A DNA stretch of 10,987 nt. It comes from Candidatus Krumholzibacteriia bacterium. Its GTDB lineage: Bacteria; Krumholzibacteriota; Krumholzibacteriia; LZORAL124-64-63. Of this stretch, positions 1 to 5,711 are shown in pieces. The stretch covers positions 1-10,987 of the forward strand of contig JAOZJV010000064.1 of assembly GCA_029935695.1 (NCBI GenBank), in the 5' to 3' direction. A model generated the notes under the pieces. It searched no databases. It had not been told where the DNA came from and saw only the letters and a list, made by a program, of their open reading frames with translations. The position numbers and the translations under genes were made by a program. Numbering within the stretch: the stretch's first letter is position 1; every line of letters begins with the position of its first letter.

Positions 1-634
1 ATCGAAAACACCGAGTACTTCTCCACCGCCAAAGAAGCCCTCCAATACGGTTACCTATCCCGCACGCAGTGGTTTCAACGAAGCCTTCAAAAAAGCCACC
101 GGCTTTGTGCCCTCCCAATCAGGTCAGCGCAACATCGTCACCATCACCCGCATTCTCTCGCCCCTGGGCCCTTTGTTTGCCGGAGCCACCAGCGAAGGAA
201 TCTGCCTGCTTGAATTCACCGACCGGCGCATGCTTGAAACCCAAATCACCAATCTGCGCAAACGACTCAACGCGGAATTCATCCCCGGTCGCAACAAACA
301 TTTTGATGCTCTGGACCAACAACTGGCTGAATATTTCCAGGGACGGCGCAAACAGTTCAACCTGCCGCTGGTGGTGCCGGGAACCGAATTTCAGCAACAG
401 GCCTGGCGCGCGCTGATGAAGATTCCTTATGGTGAAACGCGAAGCTACAGCCAACAGGCTCAGGCCATGGAAAACCCCAAAGCGGTCCGGGCTGTGGGAA
501 AAGCCAATGGAGACAATCGCATCGGAATCATCATTCCCTGTCACCGGGTGGTGGCTGCAGATGGTTCACTGAGAGGCTATGGCGGAGGTTTGTTGCGGAA
601 AAAATTCCTGCTGGAACTGGAAGGCGGTGGTTGA
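1..634 (+). CDS. ada: Ada-type AraC HTH + O6-alkylguanine-DNA methyltransferase, 5'-truncated and apparently frameshifted
   Basis: The 3' part of a suicide DNA-repair protein that moves alkyl groups from O6-alkylguanine onto its own cysteine. The methyltransferase domain is intact in frame 2. It has an N-terminal lobe with PLGPLFAGAT and LLEFTDRRMLE, then GTEFQQQAW, IPYGET and the active site IIPCHRVV (Cys codon 539-541), ending in RGYGGG and LRKKFLLELE. Before it lies the end of an AraC-type helix-turn-helix, split between frames: EALQYGYLS reads in frame 1 (about 34-60) and SGFNEAFKKATGF in frame 2 (about 68-106). Removing one copy of a CGCA duplication joins them into GYLSRSGFNEAF, which fits the family spacing. 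A GTG at 107 could start a stand-alone methyltransferase but lies inside the helix-turn-helix tail and has no visible Shine-Dalgarno. The name Ada is from domain order; the methyl-phosphotriester domain would be outside the window. It may be a pseudogene or a sequencing error. Confidence 0.82.
   Translation, partial: SKTPSTSPPPKKPSNTVTYPARSGFNEAFKKATGFVPSQSGQRNIVTITRILSPLGPLFAGATSEGICLLEFTDRRMLETQITNLRKRLNAEFIPGRNKHFDALDQQLAEYFQGRRKQFNLPLVVPGTEFQQQAWRALMKIPYGETRSYSQQAQAMENPKAVRAVGKANGDNRIGIIIPCHRVVAADGSLRGYGGGLLRKKFLLELEGGG
61..68 (+). repeat. Tandem CGCA duplication causing the Ada frameshift
   Basis: Two adjacent copies of CGCA (61-64 and 65-68) sit exactly where the reading frame of the AraC helix-turn-helix switches from frame 1 to frame 2. 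Deleting one copy restores Ser-Arg-Ser-Gly-Phe across the junction and gives an uninterrupted domain of normal spacing. The cause may be replication slippage or an assembly or sequencing error. Confidence 0.7.
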
Positions 635-642
635 TCAAAGCA

Positions 643-676
643 AAAAAAAGAACCAACACAGTGTGGTTCTTTTTTT
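643..676. terminator. Bidirectional intrinsic terminator
   Basis: A perfect 13-bp inverted repeat (643-655 with 664-676, core GAACCA/TGGTTC) around an 8-nt loop, flanked by A8 on the left and T7 on the right. Read on plus it ends the Ada-type gene (stop at 634). Read on minus it is equally good, with the A-run becoming a U-tract, and ends the small peptide gene whose stop is at 703-705. It therefore serves two converging genes. Confidence 0.88.
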
Positions 677-702
677 GATATCAAGCTTTCATAAAGAATT
701 CA

Positions 703-846
703 TTACTCCATGTGGAATCGCAGGTCTCTGATGATGTCAACTGGGGATGGATCTATTTCTCCACCCTTGCCTCCGCCGTAATCACCAAAGACGCCAAGCT
801 CAATTTTGTTGGTTTTGAGCACAGGTTTTTGATATGGTTTTTTCAT
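703..846 (-). CDS. 47-residue peptide with RiPP-leader-like N terminus
   Basis: A short gene supported by its signals rather than by recognised homology. It starts at ATG 846 behind a very strong Shine-Dalgarno (AAGGAGGGG, 4-5 nt spacing) and stops at TAA 703-705. The N terminus MKKPYQKPVL carries the YxxPxL pattern known from leaders of lasso-type and other RRE-recognised precursor peptides. A hydrophobic IELGVF stretch (15-20) follows, then a Gly-rich segment GDYGGGKGGE (21-30), then an amphipathic tail with IDPSPVDIIRD and HME at the C terminus. It has no Cys, Ser and Thr are scarce, and there is no signal peptide. It is monocistronic, with its own promoter, leader hairpin and terminator. 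No RRE protein, protease, cyclase, radical-SAM or YcaO gene is in view, so a modified peptide is only inferred. It could also be a small regulatory or structural peptide. That it is a real expressed gene is well supported; its function is unknown. Confidence 0.75.
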   Translation of the reverse strand: MKKPYQKPVLKTNKIELGVFGDYGGGKGGEIDPSPVDIIRDLRFHME

Positions 847-862
847 GGTTCTCCCCTCCTTG

Positions 863-880
863 GTAACCTTTATCGGTTAC
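863..880 (-). promoter_or_regulatory. 5'-leader hairpin upstream of the peptide gene's RBS
   Basis: On the minus strand GTAACC and GGTTAC form a perfect 6-bp stem with a 6-nt loop (GATAAA), ending a few bases before the AAGGAGGGG Shine-Dalgarno. A second GTAAC at 888-892 could pair with the same GTTAC arm, giving two mutually exclusive stems. This could position or gate the ribosome-binding site, but no known riboswitch class is recognised. Confidence 0.45.
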
Positions 881-908
881 GCTCCTCGTTACTTAACTGT
901 TCTTTCAT
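870..908 (-). CDS. Possible 12-codon upstream ORF in the peptide leader
   Basis: The transcript predicted from the upstream promoter contains an ATG at 908 followed by 12 codons (MKEQLSNEERNR) and TAA at 870-872. The stop falls inside the loop of the leader hairpin. The start is preceded directly by GGTTGGGGG, too close for a normal Shine-Dalgarno, so translation is doubtful. The position of its stop would allow ribosome-dependent control of the hairpin, in the manner of a leader peptide. There is no homology or codon evidence; it may be chance. Confidence 0.2.
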   Translation of the reverse strand: MKEQLSNEERNR

Positions 909-925
909 CCCCCAACCAGAGTTAA

Positions 926-954
926 ATAATAGTATATTAATGATATTTTGTCAA
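926..954 (-). promoter_or_regulatory. Near-consensus sigma70 promoter of the peptide gene
   Basis: On the minus strand a perfect TTGACA (-35, 949-954) and TATTAT (-10, 926-931, 5 of 6 consensus bases) are separated by exactly 17 nt of AT-rich sequence. The predicted transcription start is near 919, giving a leader of about 73 nt before ATG 846 and a transcript of roughly 280 nt to the terminator. It is the strongest promoter visible in the window. Confidence 0.82.
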
Positions 955-1138
955 CATTAGAAGAGTTTATTTTTGACCTTTTCAACACTTTTGATGTCTA
1001 GCTTCTTCGGAAAAATGGTGTGCACTTTGGCAGCAAATACAGCATAAACATCAAAATATCACCTGTATCCGCCTTTTCGTAACCCTCACCGGAATCATGA
1101 ATCGGCCCCCCAACAATGACCATTTCACCGCTGAAGTG
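955..1138. other. Low-GC intergenic stretch with only a doubtful 41-codon minus-strand ORF
   Basis: The sequence between the peptide promoter and the promoter of the secreted-protein gene is AT-rich: 35% GC over 961-1020 and 40% over 1021-1080 by hand count, against about 60% in flanking genes. A minus-strand reading frame runs from ATG 1123 to TAG 998 (41 residues, beginning MVIVGGPIHDSGEGY, with a hydrophobic ILMFMLYLL). It has only a weak Shine-Dalgarno-like GGTGA and no recognised family. It could be the remnant of a lost gene or chance. Nothing else is seen. Confidence 0.4.
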
Positions 1139-1147
1139 TGCTACACT
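1139..1147 (+). promoter_or_regulatory. Extended -10 promoter of the secreted-protein gene
   Basis: TGCTACACT is an extended -10 element (TG at 1139-1140, TACACT at 1142-1147) with no convincing -35. Transcription would begin near 1154, about 38 nt before the GTG start at 1192. This argues against translation from the more upstream GTG at 1138, which would lie before the transcript begins. Confidence 0.45.
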
Positions 1148-1191
1148 GCGTTGTCATCTATTTGATCTGCACCCAATCGGAGGTATGGACC

Positions 1192-2925
1192 GTGTTGCTT
1201 TCTTCTCGCCTGATCGCCGTTGCCATTTTACTCATAACCGCCGTAACCGGCCCGGCCCTGGCCCAATGGCCATCCGATCCCTCTGAAAATCTGGCCCTCG
1301 GTGATGGAGACGGCAGCCAGGTCGTGCCCCACATGGCCATCAACGCGGACAACTCCTGCTACACCGGCTGGTACAACACCCAAAGCGGCAACTACGATGT
1401 GAGCCTGCAACTGGTCAGCGCAGACGGCACCGAAATGTGGCCCCACGGCGGCATCATCGTCAGCGCCCATCCCCAGAACAGCTGGGTCATGGACTGGGCT
1501 CTCATAGCCGATTCAGCCGGCAACGCCATTGTGGCCTTTGCTGATATCCGCGGTGGCAACTCCAACATCCACGCCTACAAAATTGCTCCCGATGGCACCT
1601 TCCTCTGGGGAGCCGACGGCATCGACATCACCGACAACAACGACGGCAAAGGACCACCCAGCCTGGTGGAAACCAACGATGGAGATATCGTCGTGGCCTG
1701 GTACGCCGATCCCACCCTTGGCGATGCTGCCCTCAGAATTCAAAGGCTGGATGCTGACGGCACCCTGAATTTTGCGCCCAACGGAATTGCTGCCAGTGAA
1801 ACAGCAGACACCATGCCTTCAGGTCAAACCATGGTGCCCTGTGGTGATGATGGTTTCATCATGGGCTACGTCCCCATCTACTCTTTCATGGGCAACCGCC
1901 AAATCAAAACCCAACGCTTCGATGCGGCCGGCCAACCGGTCTGGGACAACTACCTGATGGTCATGGACGACGCCACCGTGCCCATGGGCCATTATTTTGA
2001 GATGGAAAGTGACAGCGCAGATGGAGCCTTCTTCAGTTGGAGCGTCGCCCTCGGCATGGGCTTCACCGTACGCGCCCAGCACGTCGACAGCAATGGCACC
2101 GAAAGCTTTGTGCACAATGGCCAGCAGGTCTCCTATGAACCCTCATTTGCCCAAATTTCCCCCGACATGACCAACGACCCGGTCTCTGGCGAATTGACGG
2201 TGCTGTACATTCAAATGGATGGCAACCAGACCGAAAAAGGGGTCTTTGGTCAACGCCTTGCCCCCAACGGAGACTTCCTGTGGGGTGACAATGGCCAGGA
2301 AATTTTACCCGTCAATACTTCCAACGAAGGTTTCGTAAGGGCTCTGGACACCGGTGATGGTGTCTATGGCCTCTGTTTCCAGGCACCCCAAAACGCATAC
2401 GGGCAAGATGAAGTTGTCGGATTCAAATTGGATATCTATGGCAATCTTGTTTGGGAGCCCACCACAACTGGCGTGAGCACCTTGCCCAGCTCGAAAGATG
2501 ACCTTGTGGCCGTCATCGGCGCCGATGGAAGCGCCCGGGCCATCTGGGCCGACGAGCGCAATGGTGAATACGACATTTATGGTCAAAATCTCAACAGTGA
2601 CGGATCTCTGGGTATGGCCGTGGTCCCGGTCCCGGACACCACCCCCGCGTTGATCCAGTTGGCCCAGAATCATCCCAATCCCTTCAATCCCAGCACTGAA
2701 ATCAGCTTTAGCCTGCCTGAGCGGCAGCATGCTGTTCTGAGGGTGTTCGACACCAAAGGACGAATTGTGCGCACCCTCCTGGATGCCGAATCCGGGCCCG
2801 GATCCCAGACCGTGCATTGGGATGGCCGAGGCGCTGGTGGCAACACCGTTCCATCAGGTCTGTACTTTTATCGGCTTGAATCCGGTGAAGTCAGCCAGGT
2901 CCGAAAAATGGTTCTGATTAAATAA
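1192..2925 (+). CDS. Secreted beta-propeller-like protein with FlgD-like/T9SS-type C-terminal domain
   Basis: A 577-residue exported protein of unknown specific role. The GTG at 1192 is chosen because GGAGG (1179-1183) lies 8 nt upstream and because it directly yields a signal peptide (LLSSRLIAVAILLITAVTG, cleavage after ALA near residue 25). The 1138 start would add an implausible N-terminal extension. The body (about 26-480) is a series of degenerate repeats pairing a strand such as DIVVAWYAD or ARAIWADERNG with a unit like IYGQNLNSDG, FGQRLAPNGDFLWG or IQRLDADG. This suggests beta-propeller blades. The C terminus (about 493-577) is a FlgD-like Ig domain with NHPNPFNPSTEISF, LRVFDTKGRIVRTLL, W near the middle and VPSGLYFYRLESG, ending KMVLIK. 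In FCB-type bacteria this domain acts as a sorting tag or surface module. Surface or extracellular location is inferred. A strong hairpin follows the stop. Confidence 0.85.
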   Translation: MLLSSRLIAVAILLITAVTGPALAQWPSDPSENLALGDGDGSQVVPHMAINADNSCYTGWYNTQSGNYDVSLQLVSADGTEMWPHGGIIVSAHPQNSWVMDWALIADSAGNAIVAFADIRGGNSNIHAYKIAPDGTFLWGADGIDITDNNDGKGPPSLVETNDGDIVVAWYADPTLGDAALRIQRLDADGTLNFAPNGIAASETADTMPSGQTMVPCGDDGFIMGYVPIYSFMGNRQIKTQRFDAAGQPVWDNYLMVMDDATVPMGHYFEMESDSADGAFFSWSVALGMGFTVRAQHVDSNGTESFVHNGQQVSYEPSFAQISPDMTNDPVSGELTVLYIQMDGNQTEKGVFGQRLAPNGDFLWGDNGQEILPVNTSNEGFVRALDTGDGVYGLCFQAPQNAYGQDEVVGFKLDIYGNLVWEPTTTGVSTLPSSKDDLVAVIGADGSARAIWADERNGEYDIYGQNLNSDGSLGMAVVPVPDTTPALIQLAQNHPNPFNPSTEISFSLPERQHAVLRVFDTKGRIVRTLLDAESGPGSQTVHWDGRGAGGNTVPSGLYFYRLESGEVSQVRKMVLIK

Positions 2926-2933
2926 TTTTCTCA

Positions 2934-2963
2934 ACAGGGGGATGGAGCATTCCATCCCCCTGT
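2934..2963 (+). terminator. Strong hairpin after the secreted-protein gene, without U-tract
   Basis: A perfect 13-bp inverted repeat (2934-2946 with 2951-2963; core AGGGGGATGGA) with a 4-nt GCAT loop, starting 8 nt after the stop codon. The bases after it (GTGTTAGAATACT) are not T-rich, so it is not a canonical intrinsic terminator. It may stop transcription partially or protect the mRNA 3' end before the glycosyltransferase gene. Confidence 0.55.
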
Positions 2964-3018
2964 GTTAGAATACTCATGACAGGGCAACATCCCACCCTCC
3001 TGACGCTCAAGGAGCGCC

Positions 3019-4137
3019 ATGCTTACCCTCATCACCATCGCCAAAGACGAAGCCGTCGCCATGGCAAAATTCCTGCGTCATCACCAAAGTCTCTTCGATG
3101 AAATGATCGTCGTGGACACCGGCTCCACCGATGAAACTGTGGCCATCGCCCAAAAAAACGGCGCCCGGGTCTTCTCTTTCACCTGGTGTGATGATTTCGC
3201 CGCCGCCCGGAATTTCTCCCTGGAGCAGGCCACCGGCAAATGGGTCATGTATCTGGATTTTGATGAAGTTATTGCCCCTTCGGATTTCAAACGCATCAGG
3301 GAAGCCATCAAGGGCCCCCATGCCTGTTATCTTCTGCCCCAATGGAATTATTACAACCAGCCGCAACACCAGGAATGGCAGCCCGTCAGGGGCCGCTATC
3401 CCAAGCGTGAAAAAGGCCAGCTGGGATTCTTTGTGGCTGACCAATACCGACTCTTTCCCACGGGACTGGGCCTGAAGTGGCACGGCCGGGTGCACGAAGA
3501 CCTGGCTCTTTCGGTGAAGGCCGCCGGGTTCAAGCCCCAGGGCCTTGACGTTCCCATTCATCATTACGGCTATGTGGGCACTGACGAGCGCAACGCCGGC
3601 CGCAACGAGATGTACGGCAAGCTGGTGCGAAAAAAAGTGGAAGATGATCCTGACGACTGGAAAGCCCTGCTGGAATTGGCCTACATCCTGGTTCAGGAAG
3701 GTCAGGGCAGAGAGGCCATTCCCCTGTTGGAGAAGCTGGTCACCAAGGGTCCCGAAGGCCCGGTGCTGAGCAGGGCCCAGGTCATGCTGGGCACTCTCTA
3801 CAATGCCGACAACCGGCCCGAAGAGGCCATCGCCATTTTGCACACCACAGTGACCGACAATCCCACCTGGCTGTTTGGATGGACCGATCTGATCAAGCTG
3901 CTCATCGAAGGGGGACACTGGGAGCAAGCCACCATCGCCATGGAAGTGGCCAAACAAACCTTTGGTGAAGACCCGTTGCTTCTGAAACTGGAGTGCCAGC
4001 TGTTGATCAAAACCCGGCGCATTGTGGAAGCCATCCCCATTGCCCGACGGGTCACCGAGTTGATGCCCGGCATGCAGGAATTCGCCAAACTCGCCGACCA
4101 GTGCGAAGCCCTCGCCCGCAAGGAAGGGCTGATCTGA
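3019..4137 (+). CDS. GT2-family glycosyltransferase with C-terminal TPR repeats
   Basis: A 372-residue cytoplasmic enzyme of the GT-A fold, expected to transfer a sugar from a nucleotide-sugar donor to an unknown acceptor. The start has AAGGAG 4 nt upstream. The N-terminal catalytic domain (1-200) shows LITIAKDEA at the first strand, VDTGSTDET (32-40), the family block FTWCDDFAAARNFSLEQATG, and LDFDE at 79-83 as the DxD-type metal site. HGRVHEDL (155-162) and HHYGYV (181-186) follow, as in the SunS-like/beta-glucosyltransferase branch of GT2. Residues about 210-355 are helical TPR-like repeats, for example DDWKALLELAYILVQEGQGREA and PEEAIAILHTTV. This GT2+TPR architecture is common and often uncharacterised. 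There are no transmembrane segments. It ends one base before the stop of the convergent peptidase gene, with no terminator between them. Acceptor and donor cannot be read from the sequence. Confidence 0.88.
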   Translation: MLTLITIAKDEAVAMAKFLRHHQSLFDEMIVVDTGSTDETVAIAQKNGARVFSFTWCDDFAAARNFSLEQATGKWVMYLDFDEVIAPSDFKRIREAIKGPHACYLLPQWNYYNQPQHQEWQPVRGRYPKREKGQLGFFVADQYRLFPTGLGLKWHGRVHEDLALSVKAAGFKPQGLDVPIHHYGYVGTDERNAGRNEMYGKLVRKKVEDDPDDWKALLELAYILVQEGQGREAIPLLEKLVTKGPEGPVLSRAQVMLGTLYNADNRPEEAIAILHTTVTDNPTWLFGWTDLIKLLIEGGHWEQATIAMEVAKQTFGEDPLLLKLECQLLIKTRRIVEAIPIARRVTELMPGMQEFAKLADQCEALARKEGLI

Positions 4138-4138
4138 G

Positions 4139-5611
4139 CTACTCGGTATAACGCTCGGTCACTTCCCTGATTCCCGCACTGCAGGCAGCGCAGAATTTTT
4201 TCAGCCCTTTGGTGAACATGATGCAATCGAGCTGCGAGCGGTACATTCCCCGGGACACATAACCGGCTCCTTCAAATGCCCCCACCTGGCCAAAAAACTC
4301 ACTGCCTTTAAACCACTCATCCACTTTGGCCTGATGAGATTTGGACCATGCTTCACCGGCGGCCTTGGCTGCTTCAATCTCTTCTTCGCTGCCACCGCCT
4401 TTCATCAGGTCGGCGATGCGTTTGTTCTGCTCGGCGCGTCCCTTGTTGTATTCGGCATCCATGGCATCATATTCGGCTTTTCTCCAGGGAGTGGGCAATT
4501 CGGCCCCTGGGGTGATCAGGTTTTTCCACTTGGGATTTTCGGGATCCAGCAACGCGGTAATATTACGCTCGTGGGGTTCCGTGCCCGCCGGATAGAAGTC
4601 GTTGTATGCCGTGCTGGATGAGTAATATTCATCGGCCAAACCGGCAAAACTGTGCCCGAACTCATGCAGGAAAACAAACGGACTCCACTGGTTGTTGCTG
4701 GTGAAAGTGCAGAACAGGTTGTAGATGCCACCGCCACCATAACGCTCGTGGTTGACCATGATGTACAGCACATCGTAAGGCGCGTTGGCTGCCACATCGC
4801 GGATGGCCCGGTTGTCTTCGGTCAAAAGATAACGCTCGGACCCCAACGAATCGAAAGTACTGCCCAGTGATGTATTGCGGTGCACACCACGACTGGGTTC
4901 GTCGCAACCACTCTCCTGGGACGGCTTCAACACGCCCCAGATGTTGAATTTGTCGGCCATGCTTTTGTAGGGTTCGTAACTGAGCATCAGGTCGGCAGCA
5001 CGCTGCACATCGTCCCTGAATTTACCTTCTTCATCGGCGGTGTAACCATCCCCGAGAATGGCGATGTCCACGCAACCATGAGGATTGCCGTGGTAAGCGG
5101 CCTTCATCACGATCACATCTTCGTCCAGGGCATCTTCGCGAATCATGTGCCAGTCGGGGTCAATGCTGACGCGGTAGATTTCCTTCAGGGTCATATCTTT
5201 TTGGCGCACTTCCAAAGCAAATTCCACCGTTCGCCGCGGAAACGGAATGAGAGCGGATTCATGATAGGTGCGCCTGATTCCCTCGGCAGCCAGCCCCGTG
5301 GTTTTCCACTCGCCGTAATAGCTGTCGAAGCCTTTGGAGTAGAGCAACTCCCCACTGTCAGCGTCGTAAATTTTGGTGTAGTAGCGGCCCAGATCCAGGT
5401 TGTCGATGAGATGGGTGCGGCTACCGGCCCAGGTTCCCTGGCGCCACACCTGATCCAGGGAAATGATCTCTTCTTCGGAGTTTCCCGTGTGGAAGTAGTC
5501 GATGCGCATGGTTTCATCGTGAAAATGATGGCTGAAAACAGGGTCGGCCAAAGCTGCGGAGGCCGTCCCCATAATCAGAACCGTCATCAGCAGGTGCTTG
5601 AGGGCATTCAT
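4139..5611 (-). CDS. Exported M64-family zinc metallopeptidase
   Basis: A 490-residue secreted or periplasmic peptidase of the IgA-peptidase M64 family. The start has GAGGAG 6 nt upstream and is followed by a signal peptide (NALKHLLMTVLIMGTASAALA, cleaved near residue 22). Residues about 25-150 match the beta-rich M64 N-terminal domain (YFHTGN, ELLYSKGFDSY). The catalytic domain has VDIAILGDGYT (about 181-191), a DVQRAADLML...YEPYK helix, FNIWGV and YDVLYIMVNHERYGGGG. The zinc site is FLHEFGHSFAGLADEYY, with His316, Glu317, His320 and Asp327. Downstream come GAFEGAGY, RGMYRSQLDCIM and KKFCAACSAG; Cys463, Cys474 and Cys477 may form disulfides. A charged Ala/Glu/Lys-rich helical segment (about 377-435) is inserted before GAFEGAGY and may be a clade feature. 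Natural substrates of most M64 proteins are unknown, so IgA cleavage should not be assumed. The gene is last in a minus-strand run, about 100 nt after the YceI gene, and may have its own promoter. Confidence 0.88.
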   Translation of the reverse strand: MNALKHLLMTVLIMGTASAALADPVFSHHFHDETMRIDYFHTGNSEEEIISLDQVWRQGTWAGSRTHLIDNLDLGRYYTKIYDADSGELLYSKGFDSYYGEWKTTGLAAEGIRRTYHESALIPFPRRTVEFALEVRQKDMTLKEIYRVSIDPDWHMIREDALDEDVIVMKAAYHGNPHGCVDIAILGDGYTADEEGKFRDDVQRAADLMLSYEPYKSMADKFNIWGVLKPSQESGCDEPSRGVHRNTSLGSTFDSLGSERYLLTEDNRAIRDVAANAPYDVLYIMVNHERYGGGGIYNLFCTFTSNNQWSPFVFLHEFGHSFAGLADEYYSSSTAYNDFYPAGTEPHERNITALLDPENPKWKNLITPGAELPTPWRKAEYDAMDAEYNKGRAEQNKRIADLMKGGGSEEEIEAAKAAGEAWSKSHQAKVDEWFKGSEFFGQVGAFEGAGYVSRGMYRSQLDCIMFTKGLKKFCAACSAGIREVTERYTE

Positions 5612-5711
5612 CGATTTCTCCTCGGGAAGAGTTGGGATTTTCCAACATCATACTGCATCCTGAGAAAAAATCTGCCTCAATGTCTATGTGCTGGTTCAGG
5701 AATATAGAAGA

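Noticed and set aside
703..846. Firm assignment of the 47-residue peptide as a lasso peptide
   Set aside because: The usual Thr at the penultimate leader position is missing, the Gly after YxxPxL is displaced, and no lasso maturation genes are visible.
712..960. 82-codon plus-strand frame over the peptide gene
   Set aside because: No Shine-Dalgarno, and it spans the minus-strand promoter, leader and peptide gene, all of which have strong signals of their own.
1138..1191. Upstream GTG start (1138) for the secreted propeller-like protein
   Set aside because: It would precede the predicted transcript start, has no RBS, and would bury the signal peptide behind 18 extra residues; GTG 1192 has GGAGG 8 nt upstream.
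3007..3957. 316-codon open frame antisense to the glycosyltransferase
   Set aside because: The plus strand has clear GT2 and TPR motifs and a good RBS; the antisense product has no recognisable motif and is a codon-bias shadow.
4880..5707. 275-codon plus-strand frame across the M64 peptidase
   Set aside because: It overlaps a well-supported peptidase with signal peptide and zinc site on the other strand; no RBS and no family features.
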